64,000 nucleotides of DNA from Symbiotaphrina buchneri (GCA_001599915.1 BCIG01000019.1:124001-188000); one strand, 5' to 3'. Counted from the stretch's first letter, positions 43,514 through 56,564 are shown. The notes: generated by a model not told the origin, from the letters alone. Numbers and translations are program-made.

Positions 43514-44317
43514 TGCTTTGAGGACGTTGAGCGCGCCGAAGTGGGCATTCTATCTTAATCCGAGATGGACAAGGCAGAGATAGTAAGTTACAGCCGATGA
43601 TTGAGCATGAGGACAGACGAGGATGAAAATGCCGATGTTACAACACGACCCAGAAACCGCAAAAGTGCATTAGGAATGAGCCATCCGCCGCCGGTAGCTT
43701 AGATGCAAGGCCCAGCCATAGGTCGCCATCTGCCGCCGAGATGTTCTGGCCCGGCTCCCAAACACGTGAGCATTGCGACCGCCGTTCCACGACGTCTTGA
43801 CGCTGGTGTGCATTGAGCGCTTTGGGAACGGTCAAGTCGTCATACTCCACAAACATCACCATTACAATTCCACAGTCTCTGCATTATGAGACGAATTTCC
43901 GCATGCAGCGAGGGTCAAAGCGGGATTTTCTTGAATGTCGATAGGAAAAAGGCATCAACAGAGATGGCGCAAGATTGGATAGCGCCCTGCGTCCGCTTTA
44001 GGTTGAGTCCCTGCAATAGCGTGACTGCTAATCGGCACCGACACCAAGATAAGGTTCGTGGCGTCTCCGATCCCGAGGAGATTGGGTTTGACTGGTCTGG
44101 AAGAGTGCAGATCCTGGCTTGGCATATATGGCTGGCCAACTGTGCCACAGACGCAGTTTCATTGGAGTCAAGGGACGTCGAGAGGATATGTGCCTTCGTA
44201 TTGCACCGCTCAAAGATAACGATAAGCACAAAATATTGACAGGAACTAGTGGATATATAGAGATGGCGCTGAATTGAAACGATTCGAATCCCGTAACCAG
44301 AAAGCCCCACACTAAGC
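43514..44317. other. Intergenic, between agd3-like and uge3-like genes
   Basis: No gene is seen. Open frames here have no family resemblance. Confidence 0.5.
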
Positions 44318-46180
44318 TCAAGTGGAAACAGACTTCTTCTTGAAAGGATCATTCCCGAACATGCCCCAATTTGCCGGTCCCGGCAAGCTAGGCACCTTAC
44401 CCTCATCTTCCTCGTCTTCTTTTATTCCTTGCAAAGAACCCATGCTCAAGACACTCATTTTCCGGATAATGCCCTGGAAGGAAGCTTTTCTCGCAGCAAT
44501 GTTCTCCATGCCCGAAAGAATATCGTTGAGGCCCTTGTCTTGCAGGTTAAGGCCCGCGTCAACACTCGCCTTGCGCATTGCGACCGGATCTTGAAGTGCC
44601 AGTGACGACAGACGGCGTAGACGCTCATAGCCCATTGGATTCTCGGCGGCCCAGTTGTATACATCGCGGCACATATCCTGCAGGTCGAACTCGGCAGACC
44701 AGCCAAGCTCTGTCATAGCCTTTGTGTTATTGGCCGTGACTGTACCAAGGTCTCCCGGACGGGGCTCTTCAATATCAAAAGGAATCTCAATCCCGCAGAC
44801 CTGACTAAATGCCTTGAGGATGTCCAGGACAGAGTACCCTCGCCCTGTTCCTAGATTGTAAACCCTGTAATTCTCCTCAGGGGGCATTTTCGGTTTGACA
44901 GTGGGCGACCCAGTTATAGGGGTCATGGGATCAATACCGGAATCGTCGGAGACATCGGAGACGGTAATACTAGGTAGTCTGGAAGGTGGATTCTGCGGGC
45001 CTAGTTTGCGCAAGGCCGCGACGTGTCCACGTGCAAGATCTTCCACATGTATGAAATCGCGCACCCCTGTGCCATCTGCGGTGTCGTAGTGGGCGCCGAA
45101 CACGTGGACCTTGCTCCTGCGGCGTTGATACGCTTGAAGGATAACCGGAACAATATTGTTTGGTGTCCCTTTTGGATCCTCACCGATCAAGCCGCTTGGA
45201 TGTGAACCTGTGGGATTGAAATATCGTAGAGCGATGGCATGAAATTCAGGATCGGCAATGCAATAGTCGTTGAGTATTTCTTCGCACATCCACTTCGAGC
45301 GGCCGTAAGGGTTTGTGAGAAGACCAGCCCCAGGACCGTGTCCGCCAACTTGGACCGCATCTTCCGTGATATTCTCTTCCTTACCTGCACCATAGACCAC
45401 AGCACTGCTGGAGAATACAATATTTTTCACTTTGTAGTGGCGCATAACTTCGAGAACGAGAAGAAGTCCGGCAACGTTCGTTTGATAGTATTCGATGGGT
45501 TTCATGACCGACTCTCCCACCGCTTTGAGTGCAGCAAAGTGGATTACCGCCACGATCTTGCCGAAGAACCTCGGATCCTCGGCTATTGGTAGCTTCTCCC
45601 ATCCCTTCGATGCATCAAAGGGATAGCTGTGCATATGATAGCTGCGCTTGCTCAAGAGAGCGCGGATGTCGACAGGATATAATCTGACTGTCGAGGGGTT
45701 GCCGATGTATAAGTCGAAAATGTGCATCATCGCTTCCTTGTCCTTGATATCTGATTGATGGAAGTATATCGGTGGAACACTGTCTGGCGACAAGCCCGCC
45801 CTCTTGTATTCTTCCCGGGCAATCCACATCACGCGTATGAGCGCTTCCATATGGCTGTTGGACAGGTTATCAACAACAACTACAGCACAACCAGCCTTGA
45901 GGAGCTCAAGGACAGTATGCGAGCCTATGTAACCACTCCCACCGGTTACCAGGACAATCGGATACCTTTCCACGGTCTTTCGCATAGCTTCGAGTACGCT
46001 TGGCCGACGGCCGTTTGCTACGTTATCCGCAATATTGCTCGCACCGTTCGTGGTCCGGCTGAGCGAGCCATTTGAAGCTCCGTTGGCTGATCCATTACCA
46101 GAACCCTCAACTTGGCCCGACATAGGAGACCGAGTCGTGCCATTCGCATCCTTTGGAGGAGAAACTGCTGTAGGAGCCAT
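44318..46180 (-). CDS. uge3: UDP-glucose/UDP-GalNAc 4-epimerase
   Basis: A single exon of 620 residues. The Rossmann fingerprint VTGGSGYIGSHT is at about residues 78-89; the catalytic Y-x3-K is in NPYGRSKWMCEEIL; the substrate region is ALRYFNPTGSHPSGLIGEDP; and YNLGTGRGYSVLDIL follows. This is a GalE-type epimerase giving UDP-Gal and, in Uge3, UDP-GalNAc, the precursors of galactosaminogalactan. It is much longer than the usual 340-370 residues. There is a 75-residue Asn/Gly/Ser-rich N-terminus, a Pro/Ser insert before EENYRVYNLG (DVSDDSGIDPMTPITGSP), and about 110 extra C-terminal residues ending FKKKSVST. The Uge3 name rests on its place in the cluster; a general Uge5-type paralogue is the alternative. 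Confidence 0.88.
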   Translation of the reverse strand: MAPTAVSPPKDANGTTRSPMSGQVEGSGNGSANGASNGSLSRTTNGASNIADNVANGRRPSVLEAMRKTVERYPIVLVTGGSGYIGSHTVLELLKAGCAVVVVDNLSNSHMEALIRVMWIAREEYKRAGLSPDSVPPIYFHQSDIKDKEAMMHIFDLYIGNPSTVRLYPVDIRALLSKRSYHMHSYPFDASKGWEKLPIAEDPRFFGKIVAVIHFAALKAVGESVMKPIEYYQTNVAGLLLVLEVMRHYKVKNIVFSSSAVVYGAGKEENITEDAVQVGGHGPGAGLLTNPYGRSKWMCEEILNDYCIADPEFHAIALRYFNPTGSHPSGLIGEDPKGTPNNIVPVILQAYQRRRSKVHVFGAHYDTADGTGVRDFIHVEDLARGHVAALRKLGPQNPPSRLPSITVSDVSDDSGIDPMTPITGSPTVKPKMPPEENYRVYNLGTGRGYSVLDILKAFSQVCGIEIPFDIEEPRPGDLGTVTANNTKAMTELGWSAEFDLQDMCRDVYNWAAENPMGYERLRRLSSLALQDPVAMRKASVDAGLNLQDKGLNDILSGMENIAARKASFQGIIRKMSVLSMGSLQGIKEDEEDEGKVPSLPGPANWGMFGNDPFKKKSVST

Positions 46181-47057
46181 CCTAAGGGCAAAGAAAAAAA
46201 TAAAGGCAAGGAAGTGATCAGATAAGCCTGATCCAACACATGGATAAGGAAATCGGAATATTATGACAAGAGAGTAAGAGTTCTAGAAAATGCCCTCACA
46301 GATATACCGACGGTGGGTTTCAGGACCGTCCGATCTGGCCCATCGAACTGGGCAACTTCTACCTTAGCCTCTACAAGCTCTTCCGCGAATGGAAGCCTGC
46401 CCAGGCAGGGAGCGGTTATGTCTCCACATCGTACTGGATGCCAATGGATCTCTCACATGCTTACTATGACATCGCGCTGCCATGATGGCGTCGACATTGG
46501 TGTGAAGTCAGTGGGCCTCTTTTGTGAGCCGTGATGGCCGCATGTCGTTAGGTTCGGGTGCGGTGCGGGTGGACAGAGGCAATACGGTAGACGAAGGCGA
46601 CCTTGAACGAAGCATTCCGCGGATCCTAGTGCAGATCCACACCTTAGCGTGATATCAGCCTGCTTCGGGCATGGCCAAAACAATCATGACAGAACTTCAG
46701 GTTCCCCCTATACACACCATGGCTGCATCCGTCCGCAATCGCTTATGGCCTACATTCCTAGTATTGCGTTACTTCACTGAATCAGGTTGGCGTCATCATT
46801 GACGCCTATCACCCGTCAGAAGCGGCATGTAGGCCATCGTGTGCTGCGGAGAAGCAGCAGCTCGGCTCCGCTGCCATGTGCTTTGCTTGGAATTGCTACA
46901 GTCCCGCCTGTCATGGCAGATCCGTGGTCCTTGCAGACTCTCCGCTTCGCAATCAACGTGCAACAATTGAGTGCGGTTCACCATCTAATGCATACCTCCA
47001 GAATGTCCTTCTTTTGACTGTCGTTTTCTATCCTAGTGTCAGTGCTGGTCTGCCAAC
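46181..47057. promoter_or_regulatory. Divergent promoter region of uge3-like and gt4C-like genes
   Basis: These 877 bases separate the ATGs of the epimerase (minus) and the giant glycosyltransferase (plus). They probably hold both promoters. I could not pick out a convincing TATA box or a known regulator site. Confidence 0.5.
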
Positions 47058-50000
47058 ATGGCTTCCTTTTTCCAGCCGTCCACCTTTACCGATAATACAG
47101 CAACTGCCGGCGGTTCGAAGTACAGCGTATATGGGAATGCCATCCTTCAGTTTGATGACCTTCTGGTCCGTTGGTATCAGTACCTTGCTCTCATTGTGGG
47201 GGTCTGCGGAATAGGTGCGGCCGTCTCGAAATGGAGTATACAGGGGATACAACACGCATGGCGGAGGAGGCGCTATAGACCAAAAGAAGAGCGGCAGGAA
47301 AGGAAACAGTATGATAAAAGGCAGGATTCAGGGTCATTAGGCCACGTCAACTCATTTGGCTTCTATGCCGGAGAAGACATCGAAACATTCTATGAGAGAG
47401 AATTTGATCTCCATATAGTGGACGTGCAGGTGGGCATGGGGCGGTCGACGACGCATCCTTCGCAGTATGAAAAGCAGGGATTATATAGCTCCTCCTCTGG
47501 GGACTCGAGCATCCCTTCGCCCCAGCCAAAGGAGAACACGAGGCGGGTTTTCAGTTATATTGGTTCGCTGGAATTGGGTGAACAGAAGACAAATTCCGAT
47601 GCCCCTACTAGGATCGCCGACAGCTTAGATGGGATAAGACAGGCAAGAGGTCATGCTGGCCTGGTCCTAGCAGCAGAACTGCTGCCACCTAGAAAGCTCA
47701 ACTCTTTATTGGAACGGCTTGCCGCTCTTTGCATCGACGTGGTAATACTTGGGCATCCTAACGAGTCCTCCTTCGACGAGATCGACTTCCGTCTTATTTC
47801 TGGAGTCATCTTTCGAAACGCATGTATTCGCGCCAACGGTTCGAGAAGGGACTTTTTCCAGGCAGAAAGTCTCCGTGAACATCTCGGAAGAAGTGCTAGA
47901 CAACGGAAGACTCGACCACATTTCTTCGTTGGGTTTCTGGATTTGTGGGAGATTGCTCCTTCACCAGCGGTCATCCGGCGGGCACATAAGTTCGCCAAAT
48001 TCCACAATGCTGTACTTCAGATTGCTTCCGGAAGTAGTTGGAGGACAACTGGCCCACCGGTCCGCCGTGTCTGAGTGGGTTCGATTATCTCAAAAGGCCT
48101 GAGATTATCAATCTGCAACGAATGTGGTGTCAGGGGCTGAAGAGAATACACATGGGAAGCGGACAAGCGGAGGACATCGCACGACTTGACCTTGCACGAT
48201 TGGCTGATGTGTTACCGTCGGCCGCAGCCGACATGGAGAGATATCCAGTCTCCGATGCTGTTACCTCTCCATTACAGATCTCTGCCTGGTCCGCAACCGA
48301 TGAGGCGAGTGGTTACATTCCCACGGTCCTCCCCGGGCCGGAGTACATCGAGCAGGCTCCTCCACGATGGGATTTCTGGGAAGCAAGTAGTCACGGAGAG
48401 AGACTGTCCGGGCTCGGCTGCTATGACCTTCGGGAAGAGGTATCTGCCGAAGCTTATGAGGCAGTTATCAATACCCAGAGGCAGTTGCATCGACTTAAGA
48501 TGCTGGTTGGACTTCTGGAATCGGAGATATACAATACCGTGACTGCCCTGCAACAGTTTCCCGCGGATTCAACTTTCCACCCATACGCCGTTGAACTTGC
48601 CAACGGAATTCACCACGGAACAATACGGGTGCTGAAGGGCTTAGACAGCGGTTTCGTAGTACCTGAGAATAGGGGTCATCTATGGGCTGTGTCCCTTACA
48701 GAGGATGATGGAGGTGTCGTGATCTATCTTTCGCAGAAAGCTCCTGACATCGCTGGCACCATATTACACACATACCTTGCACACCTTGGTGTTCCACGGG
48801 TAGACCGTTTCAACGCAGAATGGGAGCTACTGCGTGCCGAAAAGAGCTCCGTCGATGATGTTCTTATCCCTCGCATCGAAAGTGAGCTGGAAGGATCAAC
48901 TTACGCCGAACTACTGAGTCTTCTCGAGCAGCTTCGGGTGTCCAAAGTCAACCATCCCATGGTCACCGTCATTCAAAAGAGATGTGAACACTTTCTAGTC
49001 TCTGAACCAACTAGGAAAGCTTGGGTAAAGCAGCATTCTCAAGCCTACCTAGAAGGGGCCATCTCTGAGCGTGGCTTGGTTGATAGTAGACTTGACTGGT
49101 ACAGGCAGCAGGGCGCAATGCATTTACCTGATGCTAGCCGCCTCACCGATCTTTTCCTATCAGTCGATCGTCTAGTTCTGGATGGATTACTGAGTAGCAA
49201 TCGTGATCGACTATCCTTGTTCACTTCTCTGCTTAACGATACCTACGGTGCTGGAACACTTCCTGTCGTCGACATCAATGCCGATATGTTCGGGTTGATG
49301 TTCTTTTGTTCTCTGCGCAAATACGGCTTCGAAGATGTATACATTGAAACGACCGACAGATGCCCCTTGTTCCTACCACAGCCCGACCAAGCCGCTGTGT
49401 TCGCCGAACTCTGGGTCCTTGGTTCCCAATGCGAAATATACTTCAACATACTACCACGCGCACTAGGACACATCATCTTTCGGAAGATCCGTGACTATCA
49501 AATGATGAATCCTCCCCCTGTCGATTCATGGAATGGAGTGGATGTGTTTACAGCGTATCACAAAGTCGAGAAACCGCAAGTCATCGAGGGTGTTGGTCTA
49601 GCGCCAAGGAGCGACAACGAGCGGCCATTGTCTATTCGTATGCGGGCTACTCGATTTGGTTCTCTATCCGTATTCTGTGTGCCAGCCATCATTGATGTGC
49701 TGCTTCTAACCTTTCTGGGTCGAGGACTCTACTTGACATCCTACATGGACCTAGTTGAGCGTACGATGGCAAATTACGCATTGCTTACGGCTTTGCTTCT
49801 TACTGCAGGTGTGACCGGCTGGGTTGGGAGTACCGGCGGTTTCTATCTATATAACTATGCGTTTGACAACATGAACCATTTCCTTGTACAGCGGTTATCA
49901 GCTGGCTTCATGCTAGCTGTTATAGTAAGTATCTGCTGCTTTATTGCCTTCGGCTTCGAATACAGTTGGTATGGCGGATTCGTCTTTGTTGCATACCTCA

Positions 50001-53000
50001 TAGCTCTCTCAACTTTCTTGAACCTTTTAGGTGAGAGTTACCGCAAACAGAAAGCATCTTAGGTGTGTTTGCTGACCCCTTCAGGCATCATGGCAACTAT
50101 GCATCGGGAACAGTCACCACTTCCTTCCGGGCGGTTTCGGTTGTTTCGATGTACTGTCATCCTTCTGATCTCCCCGATTCTCACCTCCTTTCTGAATCAT
50201 GACATGCTCATTTACCTCCTTGTTATCTATGCTTTTGTGATCACTCTCCTATACAACTACCGGCAATTGCTGTACGAGTGGTCATCATGGACGGATAATA
50301 TCGTGGTTCCAAAACAGTCGGAGATTGAAGCTTGGTATATCGAGTACAAGGAGAGGAATCTACCGAAGGAAGAGAGGCAAGTCATCGAGGCAAAGCGACC
50401 AGCAGAAGCTACTCAAGAGTTCCCGGAGGCACATGACGTTCTCCTTCGGGAGGTCCTTGCCACGAAATCGGCTGGCAGAAGAAGCAAAAAGACACAAGAT
50501 CCTTTCGTACAGAAGTTGAGCGACGGCTATGATTACTCAGTATGGCTGCTTGAGAAAGAAGCAAACAACCAACCATTACCTGAACCCTATACCCCGACAT
50601 GGATCGTCCAACTTGGACTCGCATTGAAGAATCAACGACAGTTGATGCAAGGCTTGAAGGAACACAGCCCCTTCATTACCTACAGATATTCGAAATATGA
50701 CCTGGGTCAGAACGTCGGCTTGTTCTTAATTGCTCTCCTTGACCGTTGGGTCAGTATTGCTACGTCTGCTCACGACCCTGTCTACAACATCTACTTCGAT
50801 AATCGTGCACGGTACGGTGTATCATTCGGTCTTCTGTACTTTTTGATGAGTGCGATTGCCCTTGACTCACTTCTACAACGGTATTGGGGTAAGACTGGAC
50901 GCAGATCAACTGAGAGACTGCAAGGGTATGCAGATCTTGACTATGTGGAAGAGGTCGAGGCATAGTGAGTTCTCCACCCCTTCAAGCCAGAACAGAGCTC
51001 ATAATCCAATTAGTTCTCAGAAACGACGGTGGGCAACTGCCTTCGGAGATTTGTTCTTTAGAATGGCTGCTTTACTTGGGCTTATGTGCATATTTTTATG
51101 GCTCTTTGTAGATGATCACCGCTCGCATATCAATTTCTGGATCTATGTTTTGGGTTATTCAGGCGTTATATTCTTCCAGGTACGTTCCATCTGGCCTTCG
51201 GGTGGTATGGATTTCTTTCGGCTTACACTCTTCTCAGTTCAACCGAGTGTTTACAACCAACATCTCCTGGCATATCAGAATTGTTTTTATTTCAGCCTTT
51301 ATTGGATTTTGGGTGGGCATTATCATGCGTTTAGTCCCGGGAACCGAAGAGCTGCTTTACACGACCGCTATTTCACTAACCGTAGCTTCTGTCTTGGCGG
51401 CTGTTGGAACATGGTTCATATCCGACTTCACGGATGACGCTCGACTCGAAGATGAGACGGAAAACCAGATGTCGGAAGAAGCCACAAATTGGAAACTTCA
51501 TTCCATGAGATTCATTGGAGCGGAGAATACCCTTCGACCTGGTCGCGACCTCGTAGCCTTTGATTCCTTGGATGGGAAAGAAGTCTTGTATAACGATGGG
51601 TCAAGATTATCGGAGAAGGTGACCGAGATTGTCCGCATGGCTTTTGAATATCAATCTCCTGTACTCAAGGTCTTTCCCCTTTGGAAGGGCCGGTTAGAGG
51701 AGGCACTCCACAGGTGGCGTACTCGGAAAAGCCGAATCGTCATCTGTCACCGTTCGGAGTTCCTTCATCTCGGTCTTGATGATCGCTTGGCTGTTGCGCA
51801 GTCCAAGTCCGGGTTTCTAACGCTCTGGGTTTCACCTTATCCCACTGTTGAAGATGATCCGCATTGGACTGAGCCCGACGACTTGTTGGGAGAGGCCAGA
51901 TTGTAAGACAGACCCCTGTGCATATCCGAAAGATATCACTGACGACTTTGCAGATTTGCAGAAGCTCTCCTGCATGAGACGGCAGAGGCAGGCATGGGCA
52001 TGACCCACCAGGATTCCACTTTAGCAGAACTGCTAGTGAGTGACAACAACGACCTAGTGTCTACACGGATCAAGAATCAGCTTTATCAGAGCCGCCCAGA
52101 CGAACTTATCCGGATCATGCGGCGGACCAATACAGAAGTTATGAAACATCTCTGTTTGGGTATCAATGTTGATATTGATTGGGACTCAACACCAGAGGAC
52201 GTTCGGAAGCTCATAGTGGCACGCATCTTAGGCCACTCATTCCTGCAGACGACTCCAGTGGAAGAATGGCTAAAGTCTAACAAGGTACGGGTTGACCGGA
52301 AGGATATGTGCCTAGCGCAGTGCCTGGCCATCTTCCGCATGGCTGAAGAAAGGTCCCGTGCGGTAGAAAACAAGAGATTCGGGCCAAAGAAACTTACCAT
52401 ATCGCCTGAGATGAAGCTACTAGAATTCCCTGAATCGGAGCGCCCTCCGCTTGTTGATCGTATTTCGCAAGCAGTTAGGACTGTCTACTATTTCTTCTAC
52501 CAGCTCGTCGAATATGTCGCTATTGTTTCCGGTGGCGGTACCGATGCTGGTAGGGAGCTCTGGTACGTGCTGAGATACAGCAGCTTTCAGATGCCTGTCT
52601 TGTGGGTCGCTCTGAAATTTTGGAAGCTCTGCTGGTGGGTCAAGAATATCTGGGTCCGCTTGATGCTCGTACGCTCCAGGGCAGAAGTCTGGCAAATACT
52701 GGAACTGGCTCGACGTGGAGTACCACGTTGCCTCAGTACCAACACCTTTTTCATCAAAGATCCTTTCTCCCCAATCTCTGGGTTTTTCTATCGGAATGAA
52801 GACCACCACTTGATGATGGACATATACGACGGGCTGCATACTGTGGCTCCGGATAGTCAACCGGTGGCAACCGTGGAATACGGCGATGACTATCGCCTGA
52901 TCAAACGAGTGCAATACCATACGGAAAAGGACGGCCAAGATATAGAGGATGCTGTCTTCCAGTACATCTATGACCCCGAGCAACCCGATTTAAGGTGGCC

Positions 53001-55947
53001 TGTGTCGAAGAGGGTGGTAGAAGAAGGAGTTGAGACGATCTATCAATACGACAAGCATGGACGTGTCGTTCAAGGTAATCTTGTCAGAAAGGAAAGGCAT
53101 TTCCAGTTCTTCTACCTCTATAAGAAACATCCCAAGGGCAACTGCGACCTCCTTAAGGCTGTCTACACTTGTCTGGATCCTGATCTCCCCGTTACATATT
53201 CGATCTATTGGTGCAGCACGCCAAGAGAGGAGTCGAACGATGTGGAAGACTGGGTACCAAGTCAGAAGCTTACGAGATTGGTTGTCTCAACAGGAGAGGA
53301 GACATGGGATACCACTTGGACATATCATCACAAACGAGACCCCATACTCTCCACCATGTATGTCACCAGAGAGGGTATCAGTCCCGTCAGTCACACCCCG
53401 GCGCATGCCAGGGAGGATGAGTATGGCTTCCTCAAGAAGCCGCAAATGCTATCCTTTGACCAGGAAGACTTGCTCATTTATCATTCCCGACGCTACCTCC
53501 GTAGCAGTCTCGCCGTTGCATTGACACCGGGGACAGTGTCCAGTTGGAGAAGCCGACTTACACTGTGGATACCTTTCCGACGACAAAAGAAGCCTGGACA
53601 GACTGTTTACCGTAAGCTCCCTACCGCGCGTCTGAGGACGATCCTCTGGCAGCAATGGGCGAAGGCTGCTGGTAAATTGGACGCTGTCTCTGCTTGTCTG
53701 GCAGACGAGCTCATTTTGAGAGAAGAACCTATGCTTCGTAGATACTGGGCATTGCGCGATGCCGGCTACTTGGAGAAAGCGAAGGATGTCCTCCTTGCTG
53801 ATATTGAACTGATTGTGCCGACGATAGAAATTTCTGATGACGTCTCGCAAGGAACTCCTTTGGCCATCAAACCTGCTGATCTCTTGGTCATGGGTACCAG
53901 CAAGGATGCAACACAAGTCACAAATACGCTAGATGGATGCTACAACGATACTGAAGAGAAATTGTCTGTCATTTTTGTAGATACTGGATGCTGGCCTGAT
54001 GCTCCTGGAGGCGTGTCAAGTTGTCGACGGGACCTCGTCAATGGCCACACAACGATCAGGAACCATGTACTGGCCGAGTCAGCAAACGATTATGGCGTGC
54101 CCCGCTACCAGACAGAGAGGAATGTACAGTCACTCAAGGTTCTACCGTTGTGGGGTCTTGACGGCAAAACTCCTTATCATGGTCTGTTCGACAACTTACT
54201 ACAGTCTCAGGTAGATCAAAAGATCCGAAAGACGGATGTGCAGAACGACATCATCGGTGTCTTTATTCCAATGCTAAAGAAGATCGTCAAGGGCTGCCGA
54301 AGTCGGACCTATAGTACAGCAGACCTTCTCGAATATAGCAACGTCTTCCTGAACCTCAACAGGTACTTCGAAGAAAGGGACTTCAACAAGAGCTGGCGAG
54401 CCAAGGAGACTGTGAGAGCATGGCGAGAGGCATGGCTTGAGCCCTACGACGATCCCAATGTGTGGGACCCCTCTGAAGCCTTGGAGATTAGAAGAGGAAC
54501 TATGACGGACTTTCAGGACGCCCTCGAATTATGGATCTGTTACTTCTTCATATTCCACGTCAAAGTTCCGGATTCTTGTCCGCAGGTATTCCAAAGCACT
54601 CACCATGGGATTGGCAGTCTCTATGGCATGATCCTCAAATTGCGCAAGGGAACCACCTGGGGCATATGGGACCACGCCATCATGTGGAGAGAAAGTTGCT
54701 TGAACATCAGCCCAGCGCAGTGTATACTGAATCCACCTGTCCAGACGATGCTGCTTTGCTGTATGCGCCTAGCTTCGCATCTAGCCTATAGCCACGTTGA
54801 CGTCGTTCTGCCATGTACATCGGTCTACAATCCGATGTGGGAGACGGACATTGGCACTGACCAGGGTCGCCGAGCACATCCGAACTCGTTCAAGCGAAAG
54901 ATTGATCCTATTGTCAACGGTATCAGTGACATGCCTTCATTCAAACCTGTGGATGAGATCCGCACAAAAGTTCCAACGGTCATTATGTTGTCTAATGTGC
55001 AGTTTATCAAGGATGTGAAAAATGCAATCCATGCCGCCGATGTCATTCTGAACGAGTTTGGCTTTAAAGATTACAATCTTACTGTCTATGGCGCTCAGGA
55101 CCGACAGCCACCTTATGCCATTGAGACCGAAGAACTGATAAACAATCGTGGAATGGCCGACAAGGTCAAGTTGGGTGGTTTTGGCAAGCCTCAAGAAGTG
55201 CTCAAGGATGCCTGGCTCTTTATGAACTCATCTCTCTCCGAAGGACTTCCTTTGGCTATAGGGGAAGCTGCTCTCACGGGTACACCGATCGTTGCCACAG
55301 AAGTGGGCGCCACAGCAATGGTTTTGACCGATCCTGATGACCCGAATATCCGATATGGTGAAGTTGTTCCACCAAATGACCCGGTTGCTTTGGCTCGTGC
55401 TCAAATCAGTATTCTGGCGATGTTGGGTCCATGGGCAAGGTTCACAACCGATGCAGAATCTCCACCACCGCTACCGGAAACCTTCACCCCGGAAGATGTT
55501 GAATGGATCACAGCACGAATGTACGCCAAGATGGACGATCGGCACGCTTTGGGCCTCAAGCTGCGGGATGTGGCTTTGCGCAAGTTCAACGGCGATCGTT
55601 ATCTGCGCGAACATGAACAGATGTACTGGATCCATAAGCATATGGCGGGGATGCGTACGGAAGAACACTACCAGAAGGTAGCAAGGGATTGGCCTGAATC
55701 CGGACAATCGCCTACGCTGGTTCTCCGTTGTAAGGAGTTCGAGCATCCACCGAAGGAAGAGATACCCTGGCAGACCTGGCAGCCGGGTGAGGGAGCTATA
55801 GGTCGCTTACGCAGAAGGCGCAAGGCAAGGACAAGAGAGAAGGCTAGTTTCGGTGCCCAAAATAGGCAGATCAGAGACAGTAGTCCTGACTCGAGGGAGG
55901 AACTCGCGCGTATCAGCAGTATGGAGGCTGGTACGCACTCAGACTGA
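47058..55947 (+). CDS. gt4C: Giant membrane glycosyltransferase, Gt4C type (frame-interrupted)
   Basis: Exons are 47058-50030, 50085-50964, 51014-51179, 51238-51902 and 51954-55947, about 2,890 codons. The N-terminal third has one helix (about residues 40-56) and a domain (LVLAAELLPPRKLN...GVIFRNACIRANG...FFVGFLDLWEI) that could be a degenerate glycosidase-like barrel. The middle has roughly ten membrane helices coded at about 49.65-51.45 kb. The last 450 residues are a family 4 glycosyltransferase: KVKLGGFGKPQEVL, then SEGLPLAIGEAALTGTPIVATE with the E-x7-E pair that binds the nucleotide sugar. It should polymerise Gal/GalNAc and export the chain. At 48051-48066 two 8-base near-copies (GGCCCACC, GGTCCGCC) shift the frame between SSWRTTGPP and CLSGFDYL, and no intron resolves this. 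Confidence 0.88.
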
Positions 55948-56288
55948 GGTGTTGTACGGCTGCTGTGAACATCGAACTCAAGCAGATGAGAGAGTAACGT
56001 GACACAGGATACCTCTGCAACAAGGCCTTTGTGAACATTGTTGTTTCGTGGATTCTTTGTTTTTAGACATGATATCAATTATCTGCGTCAAATAAATAAA
56101 ATGTAAATCATCGCGCCTTTGATATGCGACCTGCCAGAGACATCTTTCAATGGACAAGGCTCAAACAATGGTACCTCTATTCGTCGCTTTGTGCTTCTTT
56201 CGCCTACCGTAAACGCCCCTTATTACCCCTGAGCTAGGCGCACCAAGCGGCTCCTTTACCTCTCAACCACCATTTCTGATGTTTAACA

Positions 56289-56322
56289 ATACATTTTAAT
56301 GCCCCATACATTTTAATGTCCC
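56289..56322. repeat. 17-base tandem duplication
   Basis: ATACATTTTAATGCCCC (56289-56305) is followed at once by a copy with one change (56306-56322). It is a simple local duplication in non-coding DNA. Confidence 0.85.
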
Positions 56323-56558
56323 ATGACACAGGTTCCTGTCGAAATGAAAATCTGCAATGGATGGCCATGGATAGCCTCGATCCTGCTACCAAAGGGACCG
56401 AAGAGTCCGAGTATCTGATACCAGGGGCAAAGGGCATCCCAAAACGAAGGGTTTCGTCTGCCACGATTGCCTGTGGCCCGCAGTATCACAGAGGAGAGAC
56501 ACACGCTTCCTAAAGATGAAGAGTCTCAACCTCTGTCCCTTGGCAGCCCACAGTCCTG

Positions 56559-56564
56559 TATAAG
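56559..56564 (+). promoter_or_regulatory. TATA-like element of a small gene
   Basis: TATAAG lies about 340 bases upstream of the ATG at 56898, with a CT-rich leader between them. Confidence 0.3.
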
